DNA of 64,000 nt from positions 806,001-870,000 of the forward strand of contig NZ_JBNAGH010000001.1 of the NCBI RefSeq assembly GCF_049801095.1, read 5' to 3'. The stretch's first letter is position 1, and each line of letters opens with the position of its first letter. Below are positions 17,532 to 25,922 of the stretch, piece after piece. The translations under genes were made by a program, and so were the position numbers. Below the pieces are notes generated by a model that saw nothing but the letters and a program-made list of their open reading frames with translations, was not told the DNA's origin and searched no databases. Origin of the DNA: Dinoroseobacter sp049801095 (GTDB lineage: Bacteria; Pseudomonadota; Alphaproteobacteria; Rhodobacterales; Rhodobacteraceae).

Positions 17532-18587
17532 TCAGACGCCGCCCAACCGGGCCAGCATGGTGTGGATCGCGCGGATCTGCAGCGCGTCGCGGGAATAATA
17601 GTCCGGAGCATAGGGGTCAGCCGCGCTATAGCCCCACCAGTCCCAGCATCCTTCCGGGTTCTGGACGTCATTGCTGTCCCCGCCCTCGGCCTGGGGGAAG
17701 AGCAGGATCAGATCGTTCGCCTCGGCCCATTCCATGTAGCCGGTGGTCCGCACATAGCGGTCGCCATAGGGCGGCTGGTTCTGGCTGTCCTCGATCCCGT
17801 TGACGAAATCAATATAGGCATAGCCCTGCTTGCAGCCATGGAGCACCACATGCACGCCGATGGCCTGCGCCTCCCCGGCCGCGACGCGCGACGGGATATA
17901 GGCATAGCCGAACTCGGACATCGAGGCGCGCGGCGCGCCGATCTCGAAAAACTCCGACTGATCGAAGCGAATAAGGTCGCCCAGACACGACGGCGCGGGA
18001 GGATTCGCGCCGGGATAGAGATGGTCGAGGATCTGGTGCGACTGCACGAACGGACCCCTGTTGATATAGGGAGGCTGGTTCGCGGCAAGGAGGGAGTCTT
18101 CGGGGTTCATGGTGATGATCGAATGCCCCGCGGGCACATCGTCCACAAACTGGATCGCATCCGCGTCCACGCCGAGCTCTTCGTAGAAGGCCCGCGTCGC
18201 GTGGACAGCATACTGGTTGACCACCTTGTCCTCGGACCCGGTGAATATATAGAGCCGTTGCCCCGCCAGATTGGAGAGATCGTCGATATTCGCCGTCGCC
18301 CGCGCCAGCTCCGCCAGTTTCACGGGATTGGGCGCCGTGGAGGCGGTTAGCGGGGTCATCGCCACATAAAGCGAGTTCAGAATGCAGGAGGTTGGCGCCA
18401 GGGGCGCGGCCTCAAACGTCTCGGCAGCGCGGTAAGGCCCGCCGGCAATCACACCCGCGCCGATGAAAGAAGAAGAATGCGCGACATGCAGTTGGACCGT
18501 CATAAAGGCCCCGGACGAAAGCCCGGAGATCGAGTGACGCTTGTCGGAAGGAAAACTCGGAAGGGTAACGATAGCACTGTCGAACAT
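17532..18587 (-). CDS. phaZ: Short-chain-length polyhydroxyalkanoate depolymerase, type 2 catalytic domain
   Basis: 351 residues from ATG 18585-18587. A longer frame uses TTG with no ribosome site. The lipase box GLSSG (nucleophile S24) is close to the N-terminus, the domain order of type 2 catalytic domains in otherwise extracellular PHB depolymerases. The acid and His probably lie in GSEDKVVN and VPAGHSI. No signal peptide is visible, so action on intracellular granules is likely, in keeping with the phasin gene 11 bp downstream. It hydrolyses PHB to oligomers or monomer. Confidence 0.82.
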   Translation of the reverse strand: MFDSAIVTLPSFPSDKRHSISGLSSGAFMTVQLHVAHSSSFIGAGVIAGGPYRAAETFEAAPLAPTSCILNSLYVAMTPLTASTAPNPVKLAELARATANIDDLSNLAGQRLYIFTGSEDKVVNQYAVHATRAFYEELGVDADAIQFVDDVPAGHSIITMNPEDSLLAANQPPYINRGPFVQSHQILDHLYPGANPPAPSCLGDLIRFDQSEFFEIGAPRASMSEFGYAYIPSRVAAGEAQAIGVHVVLHGCKQGYAYIDFVNGIEDSQNQPPYGDRYVRTTGYMEWAEANDLILLFPQAEGGDSNDVQNPEGCWDWWGYSAADPYAPDYYSRDALQIRAIHTMLARLGGV

Positions 18588-18699
18588 AGGCGTCCCCGGG
18601 GTCCTAAAGCTTCCTGCATGTCGCGCAATAAAGGTCCAGTCAGAGGGCTGGAGGCAATCGAACCGCTCAGACAAAACACTCTGAACGTAGGGTCACTTT

Positions 18700-18710
18700 C
18701 TGCCATGCAG
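18700..18710. promoter_or_regulatory. PhaR-like operator CTGC-CAT-GCAG upstream of phaZ-phaP
   Basis: Matches the CTGC-N3/4-GCAG form described for PhaR repressors of Paracoccus and Rhodobacter (recalled). A partial second copy, CGCCCATGCAG, is at 18735-18745. It is about 113 bp upstream of the phaZ start, in a 227-bp region with no gene. Confidence 0.55.
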
Positions 18711-18814
18711 CATGATTCAAGCAAGCACTTATTTCGCCCATGCAGCATTTTGTCCATTTTCCGCCGATTGGCGCGAAAACAGCAACAAATACAGCGCCTC
18801 CCCTCTCAGAAAGC

Positions 18815-20845
18815 CTAATATGCAACCATCGTTTTCAGAGTGTATGTTGCAACTGCATCGTTCTCGGAATCGTGAAGATCCACATGCCACTGGATCTCGC
18901 CATATTCTTCCGTCCGCCGCGTCTTGCGCTTGACGGTCAGATGCGCGTGCACCGAAGTGCCCGGCACGACGGGCTTCTCGAACTGCAGATCCGCAAGGCC
19001 CGTATTGGCCAGAACCGGCCCCTCTGAAGGCTCCACAAAGAGCCCGGCGGCAAAGGACAGCAGGAGATAGCCATGGGCCACCCGCCCGGGGAAGAACGGG
19101 TTGCGCGCAGCGGCGGCCTCGTCGAGATGGGCGTAGAAGCGATCTCCGGTGAACTCCGCGAAATGGGCGATGTCGTCCTGGGTCACCTCCCGCGCTTGGG
19201 TCTCAAGCGTCTCGCCGATCTCGAGATCGCCAAACCGACGCTGGAACGGGTGACACGGACCCGAGTGCTGCGCCGCGCCTGGCACCCAGATCCCGCCGAT
19301 CGCCGTCAGCAGGTCAGGGCTGCCCTGAATCGCGGTCCGTTGCATATAGTGAAGGACCCCGCGGACCCCGCCGAGCTCCTCGCCGCCACCGGCACGACCC
19401 GGGCCGCCATGGACCATATGCGGCAAGGGCGCCCCATGACCGGTGGCCTCGGCCATGCTGTGGCGGTTGTTGAAATAGAGCCGCCCGTGGTACGCCGCCG
19501 CCCCCAGGGCAATGTCGCGCCCGAACCCGGTATCGGCCGTGATCACCGAGGCGACGAGGCTGCCTCCGCCCCGGTTCACCAGATCCATCGCATCGCCCGG
19601 ATCCCCATAGCCCATGACCGTGGCCACGGGGCCGAAGGCCTCCACCGCGTGCAGCGCCTGGGCCGCGTGCGGATCGGCGCAATGATAAAGCATGGGGGGC
19701 AAGAACGCCCCCGCCTCCGCATCGGCGCCCTGGACCTCGAAGGCCGCCGGATCGCCAGAGACCCGCTCGGCCTCCTGCCCGAGGATCTCCGCCTTGGCGA
19801 GCACATCGGCCCGTTGCCCGGCGGAAACCAGCGCGCCCATCTGCGTCTCTGCATGGGCGGGATGACCGACCACCGTCTCCGAGAGCCGCGCCGAGAGCGT
19901 ACTCAACACCGGATCCAAATGGGCCTCGGGCACGAGGATCCGCCGGATGGCCGTGCATTTCTGCCCGGCCTTCACGGTCATCTCGCGGTGCACTTCGGTG
20001 ATGAAGAGGTCAAACTCCGGCGTGCCCGGTCCCGCATCGGGGCCAAGGATCGAGGCGTTCAGGCTGTCCTGCTCGGCCACAAAGCGCACGGAGTTGCGCA
20101 ACAGATGCTCAGAGCCGCGCAGCATCAGGGCTGTCTCCGCGGATCCGGTGAAGCTCACTACATCCTGACAGTCGAGCTGGTCCAACAGATCCCCGAGCCC
20201 GCCCGTCACCAGCTGTAGCGCGCCCTCGGGCAGGATCCCGCTCTGCAGCACCAGCCGCACGCAGGCCTCGGTCACCTGACAGGTCGCCGTGGCGGGTTTG
20301 ACGATCGCGGGCATCCCCGCCAGCAGGGTCGGCGCGAGCTTTTCCAGCATGCCCCAGACCGGGAAGTTGAAGGCGTTGATATGGACCGCAACCCCGCGCA
20401 GCGGCGTGCAGATATGCTGGCCGACAAAGCTGCCGGAGCGGGATAGCGCCTCGACCCCGCCATCGAGATAGACCTGCCCGTCGGGCATCTCGCGCCGCCC
20501 CTTGGAGGCGATGACGAACATGGTGCCGATCCCGCCCTCGATATCGATCTTGCCGTCGCTCCGGGTCGCCCCGGTGCGCAGGGACAGGGCGTGCAGCACC
20601 TCCTTATGGGCGTTGAGATGGGTCGCCAGCGCCTTGAGCATCTTGGCCCGGTCATGAAATCCCATGGCCCGCAAGGTCGGACCACCCACGCGACGGGCAT
20701 GGTCGCGCATCGCCGCCAGATCGAGGGCGCTGTTGCCCGCCCGGCCCAGCGCGGCGCCAGTGACCGCATCGTGAATGATCCGCGCATCCGCGCCCGGCGG
20801 TACCCAGGCCCCCGCGGCAAAGCTTTCGATGTCCTGCAGTGTCAT
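18815..20845 (-). CDS. paaZ: Oxepin-CoA hydrolase / 3-oxo-5,6-dehydrosuberyl-CoA semialdehyde dehydrogenase (PaaZ)
   Basis: 676 residues from ATG 20843-20845. Residues ~1-515 are an aldehyde dehydrogenase domain (catalytic Cys in GQKCTAIRR, general-base Glu in VAEQDSLN). Residues ~535-676 are a MaoC/hotdog hydratase domain with the D-x4-H type motif FTGDRFYAHLDE and FFPGRVAHGYLLLS. This fused layout is that of PaaZ, which opens oxepin-CoA and oxidises the semialdehyde in phenylacetate breakdown. No other paa gene is in the window; an FAH-family hydrolase is 86 bp upstream on the same strand. Confidence 0.88.
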   Translation of the reverse strand: MTLQDIESFAAGAWVPPGADARIIHDAVTGAALGRAGNSALDLAAMRDHARRVGGPTLRAMGFHDRAKMLKALATHLNAHKEVLHALSLRTGATRSDGKIDIEGGIGTMFVIASKGRREMPDGQVYLDGGVEALSRSGSFVGQHICTPLRGVAVHINAFNFPVWGMLEKLAPTLLAGMPAIVKPATATCQVTEACVRLVLQSGILPEGALQLVTGGLGDLLDQLDCQDVVSFTGSAETALMLRGSEHLLRNSVRFVAEQDSLNASILGPDAGPGTPEFDLFITEVHREMTVKAGQKCTAIRRILVPEAHLDPVLSTLSARLSETVVGHPAHAETQMGALVSAGQRADVLAKAEILGQEAERVSGDPAAFEVQGADAEAGAFLPPMLYHCADPHAAQALHAVEAFGPVATVMGYGDPGDAMDLVNRGGGSLVASVITADTGFGRDIALGAAAYHGRLYFNNRHSMAEATGHGAPLPHMVHGGPGRAGGGEELGGVRGVLHYMQRTAIQGSPDLLTAIGGIWVPGAAQHSGPCHPFQRRFGDLEIGETLETQAREVTQDDIAHFAEFTGDRFYAHLDEAAAARNPFFPGRVAHGYLLLSFAAGLFVEPSEGPVLANTGLADLQFEKPVVPGTSVHAHLTVKRKTRRTEEYGEIQWHVDLHDSENDAVATYTLKTMVAY

Positions 20846-20931
20846 GTCCCCTCCCAAGGATCCTGGGCCGGGGCCCGTCCTGGGGGATACTGCGCGATCC
20901 GGGGGGCTGATGGCCAGTCCCCCGCCTGCGC

Positions 20932-21636
20932 TCAGGTCACGGTGAGATCCAGCGTGCCGAGCCCGGCCACATGGGCCTCCAGCTGTTCACCCCGCTGCAC
21001 CGGGCCCACCCCGGCCGGAGTGCCGGTCAGGATCACATCCCCCGGCTGCAGCACAAAAAAGCGCGACAGGATCGCGATCATCTCGGCGGTTTTCCAGATC
21101 ATCTGGTTGAGATCCCCGCTCTGGCGCAGCGCGCCGTTGACCTTGAGCCAGATCGCCCCCTCCTCGGGATGGCCGACAGCGCTCACCGGGTGCAGCGGCC
21201 CGGCGGGGGCGGACATCTCGAACGCTTTCCCGATCTCCCAGGGCCGCCCCATTTTCTTCATCTGCCCCTGCAGATCCCGGCGCGTCATGTCGAGCGCGAT
21301 GCCGTAACCAAAGACGCAGTCCAGCGCCGCCGCCACCGGGATTTCGGCCCCGCCCTGGTGCAGAGCGACGAGCATCTCGATCTCATGATGCACATCCGTG
21401 GTCTCGGGCGGATAGGGGAAGGTCTCGGCCTCCGGGATCAGGTTGTCCGGGTTCTTCTGGAAAAAGAAGGGCGGCTCCTTCTCCGGGTCATGGCCCATCT
21501 CCACCGCATGGGCGGCATAGTTGCGCCCGACGCAATAGACCCGGCGCACGGGAAACCGCGCGGCCTGCCCGGCAATCGATAGGCTCGTGGGCGCGGGCGG
21601 GGCAAAGACATAGTCGGGCGCGGCAGGGCGGGGCAT
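20932..21636 (-). CDS. Fumarylacetoacetate hydrolase family protein
   Basis: 234 residues from the ATG near 21636, preceded by GAGGAG. FAH fold: GRNYAAHAVEMG, the metal-ligand pair in HHEIEMLVAL, FGYGIALDMTRRD, and the C-terminal LQPGDVILTGTPAGVG. Members hydrolyse C-C bonds of acylpyruvate-type compounds or decarboxylate/isomerise ring-cleavage products. It probably shares a transcript with paaZ, suggesting an aromatic breakdown role, but the substrate cannot be read from sequence. Confidence 0.85.
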   Translation of the reverse strand: MPRPAAPDYVFAPPAPTSLSIAGQAARFPVRRVYCVGRNYAAHAVEMGHDPEKEPPFFFQKNPDNLIPEAETFPYPPETTDVHHEIEMLVALHQGGAEIPVAAALDCVFGYGIALDMTRRDLQGQMKKMGRPWEIGKAFEMSAPAGPLHPVSAVGHPEEGAIWLKVNGALRQSGDLNQMIWKTAEMIAILSRFFVLQPGDVILTGTPAGVGPVQRGEQLEAHVAGLGTLDLTVT

Positions 21637-21711
21637 GGGCGTCGTCTCCTCGGGTCGCTCCGGGCCTAGCACTCTTTGTCCGCGAAGGCCTGCGTGATCT
21701 GATCGCAGCCC

Positions 21712-22638
21712 TCAGGGCGCGGGGTGGGCGGCCTTGAGACAATCGAGGAACTCGCGGGTTTTGCGATCGGGCTCGGGATTGCGGCGGGCAATGGCGGCGA
21801 AGGTCGTGGCATAGGCGGTTTCCGCCGGGGCCACGGGCCGAACCCGCCCCTCGCGCAAAAACGCTGCGGCCACGTGATCAGCGAGAAACCCGAGATAGCG
21901 GCCCGATTGCACCAGAAGGGAGAGCGCCTCCTCCTCCTGCACCCGCGCGCTGCGCTCGACGCCGAGACCAACGCCCGCATGCATGTTGGGTGAGTTGAAG
22001 GCGTAGCCCGCGTATTTGTATCGCCCGAGATCCAGCTCGGACAGGGAGGTCGCCGGATCCGCATCAAAGAGCGGGTGGCCCGCGCCACAATAAAGCGTCA
22101 TGTGCTCGGAATAGAGCGGCTGGTAGGCCAGATGGCTCGAATCCCGGTGGATCGGCACGATGGCCAGATCGAGGGAGCCATCGCTGACCCGCGCCTCCAA
22201 CACCCCCGGGGCAGCCAGAGCGATCTCGAGCGAGACATCAGGCGCAATCGCGTCATAGGCCCGGATCGCCTCGGCCACATGGGCGTTGGGATTGGTGGAG
22301 GACTGATCAAACAGCCCCACCCGCAACGTCCCCGTCAGATGGGTGTGAATGCTGTCGATCTCGGCCTGGAACCCATCGATGGAGGCCAAGAGCTTGCGCG
22401 CGGCCTCCAGCACCAGTTCGCCCTCGGGCGTCAGGGAGAACCCGGAGGGTCCGCGATTGCAGAGTTTCAGGCCGATCCGAAGTTCCAGATCGGAGATATG
22501 CTTCGAAATTGTCGAGCGGCCGATATTCAATTCCACTTCCGAAGCGGCAAATCCCCCGCATTCGGTCACCGTAATGAAAATGCGGACCAGGCGAATATCG
22601 ACGTCGCTTAGGGAGCGTAAGTGTGCGCGATTGAGCAT
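21712..22638 (-). CDS. LysR-family transcriptional regulator
   Basis: 308 residues from ATG 22636-22638 with AGGAAAC upstream; longer frames lack a ribosome site and cross the promoter. The N-terminal HTH (LVRIFITVTECGGFAASEVELNIG, RSTISKHISDLE) and a LysR substrate-binding domain are clear. It is divergent from the BCCT transporter across 127 bp and probably regulates that gene; the ligand may be the imported betaine-type compound. Confidence 0.88.
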   Translation of the reverse strand: MLNRAHLRSLSDVDIRLVRIFITVTECGGFAASEVELNIGRSTISKHISDLELRIGLKLCNRGPSGFSLTPEGELVLEAARKLLASIDGFQAEIDSIHTHLTGTLRVGLFDQSSTNPNAHVAEAIRAYDAIAPDVSLEIALAAPGVLEARVSDGSLDLAIVPIHRDSSHLAYQPLYSEHMTLYCGAGHPLFDADPATSLSELDLGRYKYAGYAFNSPNMHAGVGLGVERSARVQEEEALSLLVQSGRYLGFLADHVAAAFLREGRVRPVAPAETAYATTFAAIARRNPEPDRKTREFLDCLKAAHPAP

Positions 22639-22655
22639 CCAAAGTTTCCTGTGGC

Positions 22656-22680
22656 TGCAACTATAGTCGCCCATGTTGCA
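22656..22680. promoter_or_regulatory. Inverted repeat TGCAAC-N13-GTTGCA, candidate LysR operator
   Basis: Perfect 6-bp arms over 25 bp in the LysR/BCCT divergent region, 18 bp from the LysR start and 86 bp from the BCCT start. The span fits autoregulation by a LysR protein. ACTATAGTCGC, inside the spacer, repeats part of the palindrome near the tup operon. Confidence 0.5.
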
Positions 22681-22765
22681 ACTTACCAAAAGATGAACGT
22701 ACCGTATGATACGCTCATTCAAGAACACGCGTAAAACGTGTGATAGTCCACAGGGAGACAGAGAA

Positions 22766-24445
22766 GTGTCTATAAAGCCCCCACTATCGGAGCTTCCGAT
22801 CAAAACTGCGGATAGCGGTTTTTATCGAGGCTTCAGCCTAAACGTGACAGTCGTAAGTAAGATCATCATCAGCGTCCTGGTCGTCTGGTGTATTGTCTGG
22901 CCTACGGAAGCTGGCACGATCCTCGGTAACTGGAATACGGCCATCCTGGCGCAGTTCGCCGCCTGGTATATCTGGGTCGTGACCGCCTTTGTGCTGGTAT
23001 GTATCGGTCTGGCCATCTGGCCGGCTGCCGGTCGCCTCAATCTCGGCGTGGCCGGAGAGAAGCCCGAGTTTTCGAATTTCTCTTGGTTTTCCATGATGTT
23101 CGGCGCCGGTATCGGTGTCGGCATGCTGACCTGGGCCGTGGCCGAACCCGTCGCGCATTTCCAGAACAACCCGTCCGTGATCATGGGCGAAACCACTGCG
23201 CTCGATGCCAATAACGTCCGCACCGCCTATGTCTGGTCCTACCTGCACTGGGGTCTCGGCGCCTGGGCCTGCTATGCGATTGCCGGTCTTGCGCTCGCGT
23301 TCTTCAGCTATCGCCGCGGCCTGCCGCTGACGATCCGGTCCTCGCTGACCCCGCTCTTCGGCAAGTCCCTGTCGGGCAATGTCGGGCATATCATCGACAT
23401 CGTGGCCGTGGTGGCCACCATCCTCGGTGTGGCCCAGACCCTCGGTTTCGGGGTCGAGCAATTCGTGGCGGGTCTGACTCGGATCGGGTTTGGCGGCCTT
23501 GCGAATGCCGATGGCTCCGCGACCACCCTGGGTATCGTGATCGCCCTGCTGGTGATCATGGGGGCCTCGACCCTCTCGGCACTGTCCGGTGTCGGCAAGG
23601 GCATCAAGTGGCTCTCCAACATCAACATGACCCTGTCGATCTTCCTGCTCGGCTTCTTCATCCTCTTCGGCGCAACCTGGTTCGGTGCCATGGCCTTCTT
23701 CGTGGGCATCTGGGACTACCTGATCGCGCTGCCTTTCCTGAGCTTCAACGTCTACAGCTCTGACGGGGTCGAGGGCTCCGAAGCCTTCCTGCTGACCCAG
23801 TGGCAAGGCTGGTGGCCGGTGTTCTACTGGGCCTGGTGGATCGCGTTTGCGCCCTTCGTGGGCCTCTTCCTCGCGCGCATCTCGCGCGGCCGGTCGATCC
23901 GCGAATTCGTTCTGGGCGCCATGATCGTTCCGTCGCTGATGTGCTTTGTCTGGTTCGCCTGGGCCGGTGGCACCGCGATCGATCTGGAGCTCAACGGAGG
24001 CGCCGATGGCGTGATCCTGGGCGCGGCCAATGGCGACAAGATCTTCGCCATGACCGAGTTCATGCTCGCCCCCATCGCCGAGGCTCTGGCCTGGGGCATG
24101 GCGGTTCTGATCGTTGTGCTGCTGCTGACCTTCCTGGTGACCTCCGCAGACTCCGCGGTTCTGATCGTGAACACGATCAACGCGGCGGGCGATGAGGGCC
24201 CCAAGGCGCGTCCGCATATCCTCTTCTGGGGGGCGGCCCTGGCTCTGGTGGTTGGCGGTCTGCTGATCTCCGGCGGGACGGGCGCGATCCAGACCGCGAT
24301 GGTGATCGGGGCGCTGCCCTTCTCCATCGTGATGGCGCTCATGTGCCTCGCGCTGATCAAGGCGATCTGGAACGATGGGCGGCGCGAAGCCGCAGGTGTT
24401 GCCACCACCATCGACCCGGAAACCGCGACCATGCCGGCGGAGTGA
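22766..24445 (+). CDS. BCCT-family betaine/choline/carnitine-type transporter
   Basis: 559 residues if started at GTG 22766 (GGGAGAC eight bases upstream); an ATG 20 codons earlier is possible but lacks a ribosome site. Twelve membrane segments are expected. The glycine-rich MMFGAGIGVGML of segment 3 and the Trp-rich FYWAWWIAFAPFVG of segment 8 are BCCT signatures. It imports a quaternary ammonium or sulfonium solute (betaine, choline, carnitine or DMSP). Substrate is not decidable here. Divergent from a LysR gene; a strong terminator follows. Confidence 0.9.
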   Translation: MSIKPPLSELPIKTADSGFYRGFSLNVTVVSKIIISVLVVWCIVWPTEAGTILGNWNTAILAQFAAWYIWVVTAFVLVCIGLAIWPAAGRLNLGVAGEKPEFSNFSWFSMMFGAGIGVGMLTWAVAEPVAHFQNNPSVIMGETTALDANNVRTAYVWSYLHWGLGAWACYAIAGLALAFFSYRRGLPLTIRSSLTPLFGKSLSGNVGHIIDIVAVVATILGVAQTLGFGVEQFVAGLTRIGFGGLANADGSATTLGIVIALLVIMGASTLSALSGVGKGIKWLSNINMTLSIFLLGFFILFGATWFGAMAFFVGIWDYLIALPFLSFNVYSSDGVEGSEAFLLTQWQGWWPVFYWAWWIAFAPFVGLFLARISRGRSIREFVLGAMIVPSLMCFVWFAWAGGTAIDLELNGGADGVILGAANGDKIFAMTEFMLAPIAEALAWGMAVLIVVLLLTFLVTSADSAVLIVNTINAAGDEGPKARPHILFWGAALALVVGGLLISGGTGAIQTAMVIGALPFSIVMALMCLALIKAIWNDGRREAAGVATTIDPETATMPAE

Positions 24446-24463
24446 TCCCCACCTCATAATTAG

Positions 24464-24496
24464 AAACGGCCCCGGAAATTCCGGGGCCGTTTTCGT
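24464..24496. terminator. Bidirectional intrinsic terminator between BCCT and dehalogenase-like genes
   Basis: A stem of about 12-14 bp (AACGGCCCCGGAA/TTCCGGGGCCGTT) followed by TTTTCGTTT on the plus strand, with AAA on the left side, so it can serve both converging genes. Confidence 0.85.
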
Positions 24497-24547
24497 TTCG
24501 GGCAAGTGTTGCGGCGTGGCTCAAGTCACGGGGACCGGCTCCGGCGC

Positions 24548-25426
24548 TCATGGCGTCTCCTGCAACTGAGCGCGGAGAAACCCGACATTGAGCGCGAGCC
24601 CCGGCAGCAGCCACTGAAAGAGCCGCACGACCTCCAGCACTTCCGCAACCGATGCATCCTGCGCCGCGGCCGCGCGCAGATCCTCTGCCATCAGGCCGGG
24701 CGCGCTCGGCAATCCCGCGACCAGGGCCACCGCCTTGTCATGCACCCGACACACATGCCCCTCATAGGCCGCGGACCGGACCGCCCGGCGCAAGTCCTCC
24801 CACGCAGGGATGAAATAGCTCGGCCACCGGGCGAAGGCACGGTAGTCGGTATTCACAAAAGGCAGGCCCAAGGTCTCGCGGATCTCGCCGTAAAGCGACG
24901 CGATGATCGGATCCGCATGATGGGGTTCGATCAGGGGCGGGCGCGGCACCGCTGGCGGCACGGGCATCGCAGGTCCGGGCGTCACGCCCCCGGCCCAATC
25001 CTGCCCTTCGAGCACCCGCCGCGCGAGGGTCGCCATCAGCAGATAGGGCATATTGCCCGCCGAGAAGACCTCGTTGCAGGCGCGGATCTCTTCCAGTTCT
25101 CGCGCGTCATAGCCCAGCGCGCGCAGCCGCCCCACGAGGGGTGCCGGGGAGAGGGCAGCAGCCTCCGCCTCCGCCTCCGCGCGCAGCTCTGCACAGGCCG
25201 TCGCGAAAGCCGCGCTGCGGGCCATGGGGTCCAGCGCGGACCAGAGACGGTCGTAGAACGCGGGATATTGCGCGAAGGCCATGGCCACCACGCCCATCCA
25301 GGGCACGCCGAAGCCCGTTTTGGTCCGCGCATAGGCCTCGGCCAGCGCCCCTGTCGCGGCATATTCGGGGACCGGGTGGATTGCGGGGATCGGCGCGGGC
25401 TTCAACCGCGCGAGTTCAGCCACCAT
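24548..25426 (-). CDS. DehI-family (group I 2-haloacid dehalogenase-like) protein
   Basis: 292 residues, near the ~296 of group I haloacid dehalogenases. It shows an internal repeat of two alpha-helical halves, each with a GxPWxG/NTDYRAFARWPSYF-type segment, as in DehI, a pseudo-dimer. Known members displace halogen from D- and L-2-haloacids; many genomic homologues have no tested activity. Its start overlaps the hxlR stop by 11 bp, so it is co-transcribed with and probably controlled by that regulator. Confidence 0.7.
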   Translation of the reverse strand: MVAELARLKPAPIPAIHPVPEYAATGALAEAYARTKTGFGVPWMGVVAMAFAQYPAFYDRLWSALDPMARSAAFATACAELRAEAEAEAAALSPAPLVGRLRALGYDARELEEIRACNEVFSAGNMPYLLMATLARRVLEGQDWAGGVTPGPAMPVPPAVPRPPLIEPHHADPIIASLYGEIRETLGLPFVNTDYRAFARWPSYFIPAWEDLRRAVRSAAYEGHVCRVHDKAVALVAGLPSAPGLMAEDLRAAAAQDASVAEVLEVVRLFQWLLPGLALNVGFLRAQLQETP

Positions 25427-25787
25427 CTGGCAGCTGGGGCAGATGCTCGCTCCACTCCCGCAGCTCGTTCAACACACCCAGCGCCGTGCGACCCCGCGCG
25501 GTAATCTCGTACTGCACCGAGACCGGCGCGGTCTCCATCACTTGCCGCGAGACGAGACCATGGGCCTCCAGATGGCGCAGCCGCTCGGTGATCATCTTCT
25601 TCGAGGCGCCCCCGACCATGCGGGCCAGATCGTTGAACCGCACCGGTCCATCCTTGAGATGCCACAAGATCGAGCCGGTCCATTTGCCGCCGATGATCCG
25701 CATTCCACGCTCGATCGCGCAGGGCTCGGTGCAGGCATCATGCACCTGCCGCCGCCCCGCCGCATCGGTCTCGACCCGCGCCTCCAT
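25416..25787 (-). CDS. HxlR-family transcriptional regulator
   Basis: 123 residues with the family pattern: an N-terminal Cys pair (DACTEPCAIERG), IGGKWTGSILWHL, then the winged helix FNDLARMVGGASKKMITERLRHLE and VSVQYEIT. HxlR proteins often sense electrophiles or redox through such cysteines. First gene of a two-gene unit with the DehI-like gene, divergent from a glutathione transferase, with a perfect operator-like repeat 30 bp upstream. Confidence 0.88.
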   Translation of the reverse strand: MEARVETDAAGRRQVHDACTEPCAIERGMRIIGGKWTGSILWHLKDGPVRFNDLARMVGGASKKMITERLRHLEAHGLVSRQVMETAPVSVQYEITARGRTALGVLNELREWSEHLPQLPDGG

Positions 25788-25817
25788 GTGATCGCGCCTC
25801 CTCGCGCTGCCTAGGTT

Positions 25818-25844
25818 ACCAAAAGTATACTAATTGCTTTTGGT
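25818..25844. promoter_or_regulatory. Inverted repeat ACCAAAAG-N11-CTTTTGGT, probable HxlR operator
   Basis: Perfect 8-bp arms over 27 bp, between the divergent hxlR (start 25787) and glutathione transferase (start 25923) genes. Size and place suit an HxlR dimer controlling both sides. The AT-rich spacer TATACTAATTG could contain a -10 element. Confidence 0.65.
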
Positions 25845-25922
25845 GCATTTGCTTCCCAGCTTCCGCTGCAGGTCCCTGCCCGTCAAGGGATCCGAGAGCC
25901 ACACCTGCCAGAGAGACCGCCC

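Noticed and set aside
22838..24505. 555-residue open frame opposite the BCCT gene
   Set aside because: Low-complexity His/Arg/Gln composition with no ribosome site; the plus-strand BCCT motifs are clear.
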